DNA of 46,940 bases from an uncultured Actinomycetes bacterium (GCA_903900235.1 CAIUMH010000148.1:1-46940); one strand, 5' to 3'; positions 16,386 through 26,700 are shown, numbered from the stretch's first letter. Program-made: numbers and translations. The notes: generated by a model not told the origin, from the letters alone.

Positions 16386-17216
16386 TCAGTGGATGCGGAA
16401 GCTGCAGCGGAAGCTTTCACCTGGAGAAACGACGATCGCTTCTGAGGGCTCCTCGAGAGCCAGCAGGGGCCCTGCCATGGGCTCAACGCAGATGAAGCCC
16501 GCTCCCTCGGGCGACCAGACCATGGCCCAGCCGTAGCCCGACGTCAGTTCGATGGCGGTCGCCGAGGTCGGCCCCTCGATGCGGGCAGTGTCGCCCTCGC
16601 GGGCGAAGAAGCAGTCGTCCCGGGGTCGCACGATGTCCTCGACGAGATCAGCCGAGGCCGTCTGCGACGTGGCCAGCAGGTCGGCGAGCACCACCTGACG
16701 CTCGAAGGGAAGGTGTACCGACCAGCGCTCCGGGTCGGCGCCACCCGCCACGAGGTATGGGTGCCAGCCGAATGCCACAGGCACCGCGCGCGAACCGGTG
16801 GGCGTCAGGGTGGTCGTGACCTCGAGGCCTGCCGCGGTGAGGGCCACCTCGACCGAGATCTCGTGGGGAAAGGGGAATGCCGGACCAGAGAGCTCAGTGC
16901 TCGAGGCCAGCGCCCGCGAGGGGTCGGGGGAGAAGAGGTGCCAGTCGTCCGGTCCGGTTCGCAGGCCGTGGAGCGGTCGGCCGAGGTCGTCGTGATCGAT
17001 CCGGGGGTCGCCGGGATCGAGGTCCACGGTCACGCCGTCGAAGGCGATCCTGTGGTCGCGCAGCCGACCGAACCAAGGTCCGATGAGAGGGCATCCCTCT
17101 GGGCCGAGCAGGTCGACGTCGCCTCGTCGGAGCCATCGCACCGAGAGGCGACCGTCGTGGTGGCCGAGGCCCGCCGACCAGGACCCATGGCAGATCGAGA
17201 GCGGTTCGACGTCCAT
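16386..17216 (-). CDS. Aldose 1-epimerase-like (galactose mutarotase fold) protein
   Basis: A 276-residue protein of the aldose 1-epimerase superfamily. Family features are the segment [15 protein letters not shown], the active-site histidine regions [11 protein letters not shown] and FGWHPYLV, and the C-terminal acidic region [20 protein letters not shown]. It may be a mutarotase or a glucose-6-phosphate 1-epimerase-like enzyme; the sugar cannot be told. The ATG at 17216 is chosen because CAGACT lies 6 nt upstream; the open frame continues N-terminally only as an overlap with the opposite gene. It sits against the direction of the ccr-epi and carboxylase genes and has no obvious link to them. 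Confidence 0.85.
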   Translation of the reverse strand: MDVEPLSICHGSWSAGLGHHDGRLSVRWLRRGDVDLLGPEGCPLIGPWFGRLRDHRIAFDGVTVDLDPGDPRIDHDDLGRPLHGLRTGPDDWHLFSPDPSRALASSTELSGPAFPFPHEISVEVALTAAGLEVTTTLTPTGSRAVPVAFGWHPYLVAGGADPERWSVHLPFERQVVLADLLATSQTASADLVEDIVRPRDDCFFAREGDTARIEGPTSATAIELTSGYGWAMVWSPEGAGFICVEPMAGPLLALEEPSEAIVVSPGESFRCSFRIH

Positions 17217-17254
17217 GGCCACAGTCTGCCTCCACCTTGGTCTGGACCTCCTTT

Positions 17255-17269
17255 GGGACCATCGGTCCC
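17255..17269. promoter_or_regulatory. Perfect inverted repeat in a divergent promoter region
   Basis: GGGACC (17255-17260), ATC, GGTCCC (17264-17269). It lies 22-37 nt before the carboxylase start, where a repressor or activator could act on the promoter at 17278. It also lies 39-53 nt upstream of the divergent epimerase-like gene. Confidence 0.4.
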
Positions 17270-17277
17270 TGCTCTTG

Positions 17278-17283
17278 TATCGT
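17278..17283 (+). promoter_or_regulatory. -10 box of a leaderless promoter for the carboxylase beta subunit
   Basis: TATCGT ends 8 nt before the ATG at 17292; no Shine-Dalgarno site is present. Confidence 0.5.
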
Positions 17284-17291
17284 TGGCTCCT

Positions 17292-18844
<1,553 letters not shown>

Positions 18845-18848
<4 letters not shown>

Positions 18849-19033
18849 GCACCTCGGGCGGCTTGACGCCCCGGCCTCAGCCTGACGGCGAGATCCTTGC
18901 CGTCATCACCGCTGCGGCCGAGCAGATGCTTCGTCCGGCGGTTGTGAGAGTCGACGAGGCTCCGGCGAACCCTTGGCGCTTCTCTGGCCGCTGGTTCACT
19001 AAGCACCACGTCACCCGGCGCGATCGTCCCTAG
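18845..19033 (+). CDS. Acyl-CoA carboxylase epsilon subunit
   Basis: A 62-residue protein of the actinobacterial AccE/PccE type, a small subunit that binds and stimulates the carboxyltransferase. Typical features are the short N-terminal stretch, [18 protein letters not shown], an Arg/Pro-rich middle and the C-terminal W-x-x-SGRW signature ([10 protein letters not shown]). It starts at GTG overlapping the beta-subunit stop (GTGA, 4-nt overlap), so the two are translationally coupled. Epsilon subunits occur with several mycobacterial and streptomycete carboxylases, which supports placing the beta subunit in that class. It converges with the mutase gene 49 nt downstream. Confidence 0.85.
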
Positions 19034-19082
19034 GGGGACATCACCTTCTCATTGGGCGGGGGTGATTGGGGATTGGGTGGCC

Positions 19083-21059
19083 TCAGGCCTGCGAGGCCCG
19101 GTGGGCGATGACGAGATCGACCATGTCGTCCATGATCTCGACGAGCTCGTAATCCTTGGGGGTGTAGACCGCCGCCACACCCTTGTCGAGGAGGACCCGG
19201 GCGTCGTCAGGGGGGATGATCCCACCCACGATGACCTTGGCCTCGACGCCGGCAATCCGGGCGCGATCGAGAATTTCGGGCACGAGCTCTAGGTGCGAGC
19301 CCGACAGGATCGAGATGCCAATGAGATCGACGTCTTCGTCGCGAGCGGCAGCCACGATCTGCTCTGGGGTGAGCCGGATGCCCTGGTAGACCACCTCGAA
19401 GCCAGCATCTCGAGCGGCCACGGCGATCTGCTCGGCGCCATTGGAGTGACCATCGAGGCCGGGCTTGGCCACGAGGAGTCGCGGCCGGCCGCCGGATTCT
19501 TCCATCGAGGCGGTCCGTGCCGCCACGGCGGCCATGGAACTGCCCCGGCGACCGACGCCGCCGGCCACGCCGGTGGGCGCCCGGTACTCGCCGAAGACAT
19601 CTCGGAGCGCAGCGGCCCATTCGCCTGTCGTGCCCCCGGCGTGGGCGAGGGCGATCGACGGGATCATGATGTTGTCGGCGACATCCTCGCTGACCGCCAC
19701 GCGCTTGAGCTCAGCGAGGGCAGCGGTGACCGCAGCCTCGTCGCGTATCGCCCGCCAGGAAGCCACGTCCTCTTTGAGCTGGTTCTCGACGAGGGGGTCC
19801 ACCTTCATGATGGCCTCGAGCCCATTCTCGTCGATGAGAGGTGAGTCGGCGGTCTCGACGAAGCTGTTGACTCCGATGACCTTTTGCTCGCCGGCCTCGA
19901 TGCGGGCCACCCGCTCAGCCTGGCTGCGCACGAGTCGGGACTTGAGCTCGTCGATGGCCTCGAAGGCGCCACCGAGGCTGAGGACCTCGTCGAGCTCGGC
20001 CTGGGCGGCCTCCATGAGCTCGGCGGTCTTGGCTTCCATGACGTGGCTGCCCTCGAAGATGTCCCCGTACTCGAGGAGGTCGGTCTCGAAGGCGAGGACC
20101 TGCTGGATGCGCAGGCTCCACTGCTGGTCCCACGGACGGGGAAGTCCCAGAGCCTCGTTCCAGGCAGGCAGCTGCAGGGCCCGAGCCCGAGCATCGGCCG
20201 AGAGTGTGACACCCAAGGCCTCGAGCACGATCCGCTGAACGTTGTTCTCGGGCTGCTGCTCGGTCAGGCCGAGGCTGTTGACCTGCACGCCATAGCGGAA
20301 GCGGCGCTTGGCGGGGTCTTGAACGCCGTAGCGCTCGAGGCAGATGACGTCCCACATCTTGGTGAACGCCCGCATCTTGGCCGTCTCCTCGACGAAGCGG
20401 ATCCCGGCATTGCAGAAGAAGCTGATGCGACCGACCAAGGCCGGGATCTCGTCAGCATCGAGCTTTCCAGAGTCCCGGACGGCATCGATGACGCCGATGG
20501 CGGTGGCCAGGGCATAGGCGATCTCCTGGACGGGCGTGGCTCCGGCCTCTTGGAGGTGGTAGCTGCAGACGTTGATGGGGTTCCACTTCGGCACATGGCG
20601 CACGGTGTAGGCGATCATGTCGACGATGAGGCGTCGGGAGGGGACGGGGCCGTAGATGTAGGTGCCCCGGCTCAGGTACTCCTTGACGATGTCGTTCTGG
20701 GTGGTGCCGGTCAGCACCGCCGGGTCGACACCCTGGTCCTCGGCGTTGGCGATGTAGAGCGCCAGCAGCCAGGCAGCGGTGGCGTTGATCGTCATCGAGG
20801 TGTTCATCTCCCCGACCGGGATCTGGTCGAGCAGTGCCGCCATGTGGCCGAGGTGGGCCACGGGAACGCCGACCTTGCCGACCTCGCCCGAAGCCTCGGG
20901 TGCGTCGGGGTCGTAGCCGGTCTGGGTGGGCAGGTCGAAGGCGATCGACAGTCCGGTCTGACCCTTGGCCAGGTTGGTCCGGTATAGGGCGTTGGACGCC
21001 TCGGCGGTTGAGTGACCCGAGTAGGTCCTCATGACCCAGGGCTTGGCGCGCTCAGCCAT
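19083..21059 (-). CDS. ecm: Ethylmalonyl-CoA mutase-type coenzyme B12 acyl-CoA mutase (MeaA/Ecm)
   Basis: A 658-residue single-chain B12 mutase. The opening RTYSGHSTAEASNALYRTNL, followed by AKGQTGLSIAFDLPTQTGYD, and the later GLTEQQPENNVQRIV and PRPWDQQWSLRIQQVL match MeaA/Ecm sequences as I recall them. Methylmalonyl-CoA mutase is usually longer (about 730) and begins differently. The C-terminal B12 domain has the LDGHSNG (D-x-H-x-x-G) motif with base-replacing H538, and SGSHLE. The reaction is 2R-ethylmalonyl-CoA to 2S-methylsuccinyl-CoA. AAGGAGG precedes the ATG at 21059. It lies 72 nt after the dehydrogenase gene on the same strand, so the two are likely cotranscribed. Confidence 0.92.
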   Translation of the reverse strand: MAERAKPWVMRTYSGHSTAEASNALYRTNLAKGQTGLSIAFDLPTQTGYDPDAPEASGEVGKVGVPVAHLGHMAALLDQIPVGEMNTSMTINATAAWLLALYIANAEDQGVDPAVLTGTTQNDIVKEYLSRGTYIYGPVPSRRLIVDMIAYTVRHVPKWNPINVCSYHLQEAGATPVQEIAYALATAIGVIDAVRDSGKLDADEIPALVGRISFFCNAGIRFVEETAKMRAFTKMWDVICLERYGVQDPAKRRFRYGVQVNSLGLTEQQPENNVQRIVLEALGVTLSADARARALQLPAWNEALGLPRPWDQQWSLRIQQVLAFETDLLEYGDIFEGSHVMEAKTAELMEAAQAELDEVLSLGGAFEAIDELKSRLVRSQAERVARIEAGEQKVIGVNSFVETADSPLIDENGLEAIMKVDPLVENQLKEDVASWRAIRDEAAVTAALAELKRVAVSEDVADNIMIPSIALAHAGGTTGEWAAALRDVFGEYRAPTGVAGGVGRRGSSMAAVAARTASMEESGGRPRLLVAKPGLDGHSNGAEQIAVAARDAGFEVVYQGIRLTPEQIVAAARDEDVDLIGISILSGSHLELVPEILDRARIAGVEAKVIVGGIIPPDDARVLLDKGVAAVYTPKDYELVEIMDDMVDLVIAHRASQA

Positions 21060-21131
21060 GGTGAGCCTCCTTCGGATGGGTGCTGTGTGGTGGTCTCAGT
21101 CTCATCGCCGGATCATGGCGACGGGCGTCGA

Positions 21132-21986
21132 CTACTTGTTGTAGTCGTAGAAGCCGAGCTTGGTCTTGCGACCGAGTTGGCCGGCGGCCACCATGCGACG
21201 CAGCAGCGGTATGGCTGCGTAGTTGGGGTCCCGGAACTCGTCGTAGAGGGCGTCGAGGATGGCCAGCGAGGTGTCAAGACCGACGAGGTCAAGCAGGGCG
21301 AAGGGGCCCATCGGGAAGCCGCAGCCACCCTTCATGGCCGAGTCGATGCCCTCCTTGGTGGCCACGCCACCCTCGAGCAGGCGGATGGCATTGTTCAGGT
21401 AAGGGAAGAGCAGAGCGTTGACGATGAAGCCGGCCTGGTCCTTAACCGCCACGGCGTCCTTGCCGCACGAGGTGGCGAACTCAGTCACGGCCGCCATGGT
21501 CTCGTCCGAGGCCGTGATCGGGGCGACGATCTCTACGAGGGCCATGGCGGGGGCGGGGTTGAAGAAGTGGACGCCGCAGACCTTGTCGGGGCGATTCGTC
21601 GCCATGGCCATCTCGACGACGGGAAGGGTCGAAGTGTTGGTGGCCAGGATGGCGCCCTCTTTTACGATGCCGTCGAGCTCGGAGAACAGGGCCAGCTTCA
21701 CGGCGAGGTCTTCGACGACGGACTCGATCACGAGGTCACAGTCACGAAGAGCGGACAGCTCGGTGGCGGTGGTGACGCGACCGAGGATCTCGGCGGCCTC
21801 CTCAGCGGTGCGCTTCTCTCGCGCCACCTGCTTGTCGAGCGACTTGGCGAGGCCCGCCTTCATGCCCTCGGCGCTGTCGAGGCTTCGGCTTCGCAGCACG
21901 ACCTCGTAGCCGTTGGCCGCAGCCACCTCGGCGATGCCCGAGCCCATGATTCCTGATCCGATGATTCCCACGCGTGTGATCGACAT
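21132..21986 (-). CDS. hbd: 3-hydroxyacyl-CoA (3-hydroxybutyryl-CoA) dehydrogenase
   Basis: A 284-residue NAD(P)-dependent dehydrogenase. The dinucleotide-binding loop is VGIIGSGIMGSGIAEVAAAN (6-25). Catalytic features are S in TNTSTLPV, H in GVHFFNPAPAM, E in ALVEIVA and N in FIVNALLFPYLNNA. It ends with GLGFYDY-type residues (LGFYDYNK). Single-domain enzymes of this size act on acetoacetyl-CoA and give S-3-hydroxybutyryl-CoA. With the thiolase it could supply crotonyl-CoA for Ccr. The ATG at 21986 is supported by TAGGGT 7 nt upstream; longer open frame is not used. It precedes ecm on the same strand. Confidence 0.93.
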   Translation of the reverse strand: MSITRVGIIGSGIMGSGIAEVAAANGYEVVLRSRSLDSAEGMKAGLAKSLDKQVAREKRTAEEAAEILGRVTTATELSALRDCDLVIESVVEDLAVKLALFSELDGIVKEGAILATNTSTLPVVEMAMATNRPDKVCGVHFFNPAPAMALVEIVAPITASDETMAAVTEFATSCGKDAVAVKDQAGFIVNALLFPYLNNAIRLLEGGVATKEGIDSAMKGGCGFPMGPFALLDLVGLDTSLAILDALYDEFRDPNYAAIPLLRRMVAAGQLGRKTKLGFYDYNK

Positions 21987-21993
21987 GGCATGA

Positions 21994-21999
21994 ACCCTA
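21994..21999 (-). promoter_or_regulatory. -10 box of a leaderless hbd-ecm promoter
   Basis: On the minus strand TAGGGT ends 7 nt before the ATG at 21986; there is no Shine-Dalgarno site. Confidence 0.6.
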
Positions 22000-22190
22000 T
22001 CGCCAGCACGCCTGTCACGGTCAAGCCGCAGCTGGATGCGTGGCGAGAGCGACATGTCCTCTTGAAGGTCCCTAGCCAGACGAGTACTGCCGTCGCTCAG
22101 CCTCATGGTCGCCGGCGGCCTGACAGCCGTCGAGCCGGCCGGAGCGATCCTGTCACCCCCGATGGCTCCCCTGCGCCGGCGGCACCGATC

Positions 22191-22403
22191 TTCTCCGGGG
22201 GCATCGCTGTGGATGCGGCGGGGAGCCTTCGTGGCCAATTCCCATGGCAATGCGGCCTCCGGCTGCCCGCCATCTCCTGAATTCTGGTTGGTCAGGAGAT
22301 GGCGACCGCGGTCGAGGTGAAGCTCAACGCCACCCGAATCCTCAAGATGCCCGCCGGCCTCGCCATCGATGCCGCCGGCGACCTCAGGTGCGCTCGGGAG
22401 TGA
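22191..22403 (+). pseudogene. Decayed NHL-repeat (beta-propeller) fragment
   Basis: Two pieces resemble the NHL core [G/A]-[IL]-A-[VI]-D-A-A-G: SGGIAVDAAGS at 22194-22226 and PAGLAIDAAGDL at 22350-22382. Between them, one base out of frame at 22228, is FVANSHGNA, which is the usual continuation of such a repeat. An in-frame TGA (22278-22280) then interrupts it. The cores lie 52 codons apart, close to one repeat. The last part overlaps the 3' end of the P450 gene. No intact start or full gene remains, so I read this as a relic of a larger extracellular propeller protein. Chance resemblance is possible in so short a stretch. Confidence 0.4.
22268..22304. terminator. Perfect 13-bp hairpin downstream of the P450 gene
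   Basis: CGCCATCTCCTGA (22268-22280), 11-nt loop, TCAGGAGATGGCG (22292-22304). It lies about 80 nt past the P450 stop codon on the minus strand and upstream of the hbd promoter, so it could end P450 transcription. There is no T tract. Confidence 0.45.
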
Positions 22404-23649
22404 AGGTCACCGGCAGCGACTCGATGGCGTGGACCAGGGTTGAGTCGCCCCACACCGGGGAGGTACCAGCGACCACGTCGATGTCAGGGAAGCGTCGCGA
22501 GAGCTCCTCGAACAAGACCCGGATCTCGAGCCGGGCGAGGTTGATCCCCATGCAGACGTGGGGCCCGACACCGAAGGCCAGATGGGGGTTCGGGCTGCGG
22601 TCGAGGCGGAGGTTGTCGGGGTCGTCGAAGACGGCCTCGTCTCGGTTCGCCGACTGGTACAGCATCAGGACCTTTTCGCCCTGGAGGATCTGGTGGCCGG
22701 CAATCGTGGCGTCGCAGGTGGCCGTGCGCACGAAGCTGATCACCGGGCTGACCCAGCGGCAGATCTCGTCGGCAGCACTGGCCCAGAGCTCTGGGCGGGC
22801 GAGGGCAGCCTCCCACTGGTCGCGGAACTCGTGCAGCGCCCACATCCCGCCAGAGATCGCGTTGCGGGTGGTCTCGTTCCCAGCCACGATCACCACTACC
22901 AGGAACATCATCAGCTCGTCTTCGGCCAAGGTGTCGTTGTCGCGGTCCTCGTCGGTGTCGATGATGCCCTCCTCGGCAGCAGCCACCAGCACGCTGATCA
23001 GGTCGTCGCCCTCGGGCTCGCGACCCTCTGCCTTGGCCGCCCGGTAGTTGGCCCGACGGTCGGCCACGAGGCCCGACACGTAGTCCATGTACTCCCCGAA
23101 GGCGTGGCCTGCCGCTTCGAGCTCCGGGTCGCCCTCGCGGCGGCCCTCGCCCGCCATCATGGCATCGGACCAGCGCCAGAAGCGGTCCCGGTCTTCGACA
23201 GGAAGGCCCATCAGTTCGGCGATGACCACCATAGGGATGGGCACGGCGATGTCCTCGACGAAGTCGCAGGATCCCTTGGTGGCGATGGCGTCGAGAGTCT
23301 CTGTAACGACCTGGCGGATGCGCTTCTCCATGGTCCGGATCATGCGGGGGGAGAAGCCCTGGTTGATCAGGCGGCGCTGGCGGATGTGCCGCTCGCCATC
23401 GAGAGCGATGAGCGAGAGGTCGAAGGACCCGGTGGGCCGGACGCCCTGGCCTGAGCAGAACAGCTCAGGGTGGATCGAGGCATAGGTCACATCGTCGTGG
23501 CGGGTCAGTACCCAGAGGTCGTTGACATCGTCGAAGAAGATGGGCTGTTCGGCACGGAGTCGCGCGTAACCCTCCCAGGGGTCCCGGATGAAATCTCGAT
23601 CGAGGACGTTGATCTCGTGACGGGGTCGATTCATGTCGATGGCGGTCAT
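22384..23649 (-). CDS. Cytochrome P450
   Basis: A 421-residue soluble bacterial P450. The heme-ligand motif is FGVGPHVCMG with C366. The I-helix motif is VAGNETTRN (normally A/G-G-x-E/D-T-T) and the ExxR pair is in DEICRW. The N-terminal half has GERHIRQRRLINQGFSPR. The overall pattern reminds me of the CYP142/CYP125 group of actinobacterial sterol-side-chain and lipid hydroxylases, but the subfamily is not certain. GAGGAG lies about 7 nt before the ATG at 23649. No ferredoxin or reductase gene is adjacent. It is divergent from the ABC importer operon, across a 156-nt gap. Confidence 0.93.
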   Translation of the reverse strand: MTAIDMNRPRHEINVLDRDFIRDPWEGYARLRAEQPIFFDDVNDLWVLTRHDDVTYASIHPELFCSGQGVRPTGSFDLSLIALDGERHIRQRRLINQGFSPRMIRTMEKRIRQVVTETLDAIATKGSCDFVEDIAVPIPMVVIAELMGLPVEDRDRFWRWSDAMMAGEGRREGDPELEAAGHAFGEYMDYVSGLVADRRANYRAAKAEGREPEGDDLISVLVAAAEEGIIDTDEDRDNDTLAEDELMMFLVVVIVAGNETTRNAISGGMWALHEFRDQWEAALARPELWASAADEICRWVSPVISFVRTATCDATIAGHQILQGEKVLMLYQSANRDEAVFDDPDNLRLDRSPNPHLAFGVGPHVCMGINLARLEIRVLFEELSRRFPDIDVVAGTSPVWGDSTLVHAIESLPVTFTPERT

Positions 23650-23763
23650 AGTGCTCCTCGAGGTCGGGCCCGCAGGCTCTGCGCGTCACGCTAGGGATGC
23701 GCCTCGAGACTTGGTAGGGCCGAAGGTCCCTGTGCAACACGCCTCGATGACGTGGTCTGGGAC

Positions 23764-23769
23764 TAGGTT
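23764..23769 (+). promoter_or_regulatory. -10 box for the ABC importer operon
   Basis: TAGGTT would start transcription near 23776, giving a 30-nt leader with GGAGGG ahead of the GTG start at 23806. Confidence 0.4.
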
Positions 23770-23805
23770 TCCCTCAGGAGTACCGACTGAGGAGGGTCTT
23801 GGCCT

Positions 23806-24873
23806 GTGGCCAGAGTGCACTTTGCCAACGTGTCGAAGCGCTATGGGGACGTTGCTGCGGTTGACGATCTGAGCCTCGAGGTGGCCGACGGCGAGCTCCT
23901 CGTCCTGCTTGGCCCCTCGGGCTGCGGTAAGACCACTGCCCTGCGCATGGTGGCGGGACTCGAGGAGGTCACCGAAGGGTCGCTGATGATCGGCGATGAC
24001 CTGGTCAACGACGTGGACCCGAAGGACCGTGACGTGGCCATGGTCTTCCAGAGCTACGCCCTCTACCCGCACATGAGCGTGGCCAAGAACATCGAGTTCC
24101 CGCTGCGCCAACGCAAGATCGAGACAGCCGAGCGGAAGCAACGTGCACTCGAGGCGGCGACGACCCTCGGTCTCGAGGACCTGATGGACCGCAAGCCCGG
24201 CCAGCTCTCCGGCGGCCAGCGCCAGCGGGTGGCTCTCGCCCGTGCCATCGTGCGCGACCCCAGGGTCTTCCTCATGGATGAGCCGCTCTCTAACCTCGAC
24301 GCCAAGCTCCGAGTGCAGACCCGGGGCGACATCGTGGCGCTGCAGCGACGCCTCGGTACGACGACGCTGTACGTCACCCACGATCAGGTTGAAGCCATGA
24401 CCATGGGTCACCGCATCGCCGTGATGCAGGGCGGCCGCCTCCAGCAGGTTGCTGCCCCTCAAGATCTCTATGAGCGCCCGGCCAATACCTTCGTGGCCAC
24501 CTTCCTTGGCAGTCCGGGGATGAACCTCATCCCGGCGAGACGTCAGGGCGACGAACTGGTCACGCCCAGCGGATCGCTGGTGGTGCCCGCTGAGCTTTCG
24601 GGCATCGCGCCGGGGGAGGTCACCCTCGGGGCTCGACCCGAGTCGCTGTCGCTGGGCACCGAAGGCCTCCGGGCCACCGTCAGCTTGGTCGAGATGCTCG
24701 GAGCCGAGACTCAGGTGCACTGCAAGCTCGAGGGAGGCACCACCCTGGTGGTCCGCCAGGGCCATGACCAGGTCCGCCCTGACCTTGGCCACTCGGTGCT
24801 GGTCTCGGTGGATCCTTCGAGCCTCCACGCATTCGACGCTGCGACCGGGGACCGGATCGAAGGATCCCAATGA
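23806..24873 (+). CDS. Carbohydrate/glycerol-phosphate ABC importer, ATP-binding protein (UgpC/MsmK type)
   Basis: A 355-residue ATPase of the CUT1 importer family. It has Walker A GPSGCGKTT, Q-loop MVFQSYALYPHMSV, signature LSGGQRQRVALARAIV, Walker B VFLMDEPLSNLD and a switch histidine in YVTHDQVEAMTM. The C-terminal TOBE-like regulatory domain (about 235-355) contains GARPESLSL. It energises the two permeases that follow. The GTG start at 23806 has GGAGGG 9 nt upstream, and the stop overlaps the first permease start by 4 nt. ATPases of this type sometimes serve several importers. Confidence 0.94.
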   Translation: MARVHFANVSKRYGDVAAVDDLSLEVADGELLVLLGPSGCGKTTALRMVAGLEEVTEGSLMIGDDLVNDVDPKDRDVAMVFQSYALYPHMSVAKNIEFPLRQRKIETAERKQRALEAATTLGLEDLMDRKPGQLSGGQRQRVALARAIVRDPRVFLMDEPLSNLDAKLRVQTRGDIVALQRRLGTTTLYVTHDQVEAMTMGHRIAVMQGGRLQQVAAPQDLYERPANTFVATFLGSPGMNLIPARRQGDELVTPSGSLVVPAELSGIAPGEVTLGARPESLSLGTEGLRATVSLVEMLGAETQVHCKLEGGTTLVVRQGHDQVRPDLGHSVLVSVDPSSLHAFDAATGDRIEGSQ

Positions 24874-25766
24874 GGACCCGGGCGACGCGTCGGCACAAGG
24901 ACTGGGCCTTGGCCTATGCCCTGTTGCTGCCGGGCCTCGTCATATTTTCTATCTTCACCTTCTGGCCCTTTCTCCAGAACTTCAAGTTGGCCCTCTATCA
25001 GAACCCTCCGTACCCCGGGCTGCCCTCGACCTTCGTCGGATTGAGCCAGGTCGGCGACGTCCTGTCGTCGGTGACCTTCCACCAGAGCCTGATCTCGACG
25101 CTGCTGTTCGTGGTGATGGTGGTCCCCACCGGTCTTCTCGGAGGCCTGGTGCTGGCCCTCGCCGCCCACAAGGCGCTCAAGGGGATGGCCATATTCCAGG
25201 TCATCTTCTCGTCCACGGTGGTGACCTCGGTCGCGGTGGCCGCCGTGGTGTTCGGCACCCTGATGGACCCCGTGGTGGGCCTGCTGCCTTGGCTGGGCCT
25301 CGACCCGCACCCCGCCATCTTGTCGAATCCCACCTGGGCCCTGCCGGCCGTCGCCGTGATCGCCATCTGGCAGTTCCTCGGCCTCTCGTTCATCATCATG
25401 ACTGCTGGCCTCCAGTCGCTGCCCGAGGAGGTCCTCGAGGCCGCCCGACTCGATGGCGCACGGGCCCCCACGATGTTCTTCCGAGTGACCATTCCGCTGC
25501 TGTCGCCAACGATCTTCTTCGGCCTCGTGGTCGGATTCATCTATGCCTTCCAGAGCTTCGGCCAGATCGACATCCTCATCGGATCGCAGAACGCTGAGTT
25601 CACCCACACCAACGTGCTGCTCTTCTATATCTACCGGGCACTCTCGGTGCAGAACGATCCAGGTCTCGCCGCGGTGCTATCCATCGTGCTGTTCGCGATC
25701 CTGCTCAGCGTGACGCTGCTGCAGTTCCGGTTCCTCGAAAGGCGGGTGCACTATGCCGGCAACTGA
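24870..25766 (+). CDS. ABC importer permease, MalF/UgpA type
   Basis: A 298-residue inner-membrane permease with six predicted helices. The first is at about 15-37 (AYALLLPGLVIFSIFTFWPF). The conserved EAA loop that docks on the ATPase is LEAARLDGARAPTMFFRVTI (about 189-208). It forms a heterodimer with the next permease. The start overlaps the ATPase stop codon (ATGA), and its own end overlaps the next start by 14 nt. UgpA-like transport of glycerol-3-phosphate, or of a di/oligosaccharide, is the likely role. Confidence 0.93.
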   Translation: MRTRATRRHKDWALAYALLLPGLVIFSIFTFWPFLQNFKLALYQNPPYPGLPSTFVGLSQVGDVLSSVTFHQSLISTLLFVVMVVPTGLLGGLVLALAAHKALKGMAIFQVIFSSTVVTSVAVAAVVFGTLMDPVVGLLPWLGLDPHPAILSNPTWALPAVAVIAIWQFLGLSFIIMTAGLQSLPEEVLEAARLDGARAPTMFFRVTIPLLSPTIFFGLVVGFIYAFQSFGQIDILIGSQNAEFTHTNVLLFYIYRALSVQNDPGLAAVLSIVLFAILLSVTLLQFRFLERRVHYAGN

Positions 25767-26613
25767 GCAGCCCACCGATGTCGTGCGGCGACGCCGGCCC
25801 CGGGCTCGGCTGGTGGCCCGTTACCTCCTGCTCACCTTGGGCGCGGTGATCGTGCTGTTCCCGGTGTACATGGCGCTGGTGAACTCACTCCTGCTCCCGA
25901 GCCAGATCGCCCACCAGCCACCACCACTGATCCCGACCAACCCGCAGTGGCACACCTACCCCGATGCATGGACCGGTGGCCATCTGGGCATCTACCTGCG
26001 CAACTCCGCCGTCCAGACCGTGATCATCGTGGCAGGCCAGTTGGTGACGTCGATCCTGGCCGCATTCGCCTTCGCGTTCCTTGAGTTCCCCCTTAAAAAG
26101 ACGCTGTTCATCGTCTTCCTCATGACTCTGATGATCCCCTTCGAGGTGACCGTGGCGACCAACCTCACCACCGTGTCGAGTCTCGGGTGGTTCAACAGCT
26201 TCCCCGGACTCACCTTGCCGTTCCTGGCCACTGGGTTTGGCGTGTTCCTGCTCCGTCAGGCCTTCCTGCAAATCCCGCGGGATCTGAAGGAAGCAGCCCA
26301 GCTCGACGGCTACGGCCACCTCCGATTCCTCTGGGCCGTGGCCATCCCGCTGGCCCGACCGGCCATTGCCGCCCTCGGTGTGTTCAGCTTCCTTGGCGCC
26401 TGGAACCAATACCTCTGGCCGCTCCTGGTCACTGGCAACGACAACTCGGTCCGCACCGTGCAGATCGGCCTCAAGCAGCTGCTCAACACCCAGCTCGACC
26501 AGCTCAATGTCTCGCTGGCAGGGACGATTATCGCCATCGCCCCCTTGATCGTCTTGCTGGTGGTGTTCCAGAAGCAACTGGTTCGCAGCCTCACTGCCGG
26601 CGCCGTCAAGTAG
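25753..26613 (+). CDS. ABC importer permease, MalG/UgpE type
   Basis: A 286-residue permease with six predicted helices and the EAA loop KEAAQLDGYGHLRFLWAVAI (about 178-197). The large extracytoplasmic loop after the first helix (NSLLLPSQIAHQPPPLIPTN) is typical of the MalG/UgpE branch. It overlaps the preceding permease gene by 14 nt, indicating tight coupling. The binding protein follows 87 nt later under what may be a second promoter. Confidence 0.93.
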   Translation: MPATEQPTDVVRRRRPRARLVARYLLLTLGAVIVLFPVYMALVNSLLLPSQIAHQPPPLIPTNPQWHTYPDAWTGGHLGIYLRNSAVQTVIIVAGQLVTSILAAFAFAFLEFPLKKTLFIVFLMTLMIPFEVTVATNLTTVSSLGWFNSFPGLTLPFLATGFGVFLLRQAFLQIPRDLKEAAQLDGYGHLRFLWAVAIPLARPAIAALGVFSFLGAWNQYLWPLLVTGNDNSVRTVQIGLKQLLNTQLDQLNVSLAGTIIAIAPLIVLLVVFQKQLVRSLTAGAVK

Positions 26614-26700
26614 TCCACGCCATCGCAGCGGGAGGGTTGATCGACGCGACACGTCGGCAGCGTCCGTGCGCTCGGCCGGAGAGCGTGCGATGATCGCCTC

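Noticed and set aside
19026-19039. GTCCC-TAGG-GGGAC hairpin at the end of the epsilon gene as a terminator
   Set aside because: Only 5 bp of stem and no T tract; too weak to annotate.
19884-20987. 367-codon plus-strand frame opposite the mutase
   Set aside because: Shadow of ecm, with biased Gly/Asp/Leu composition and no recognisable domain.
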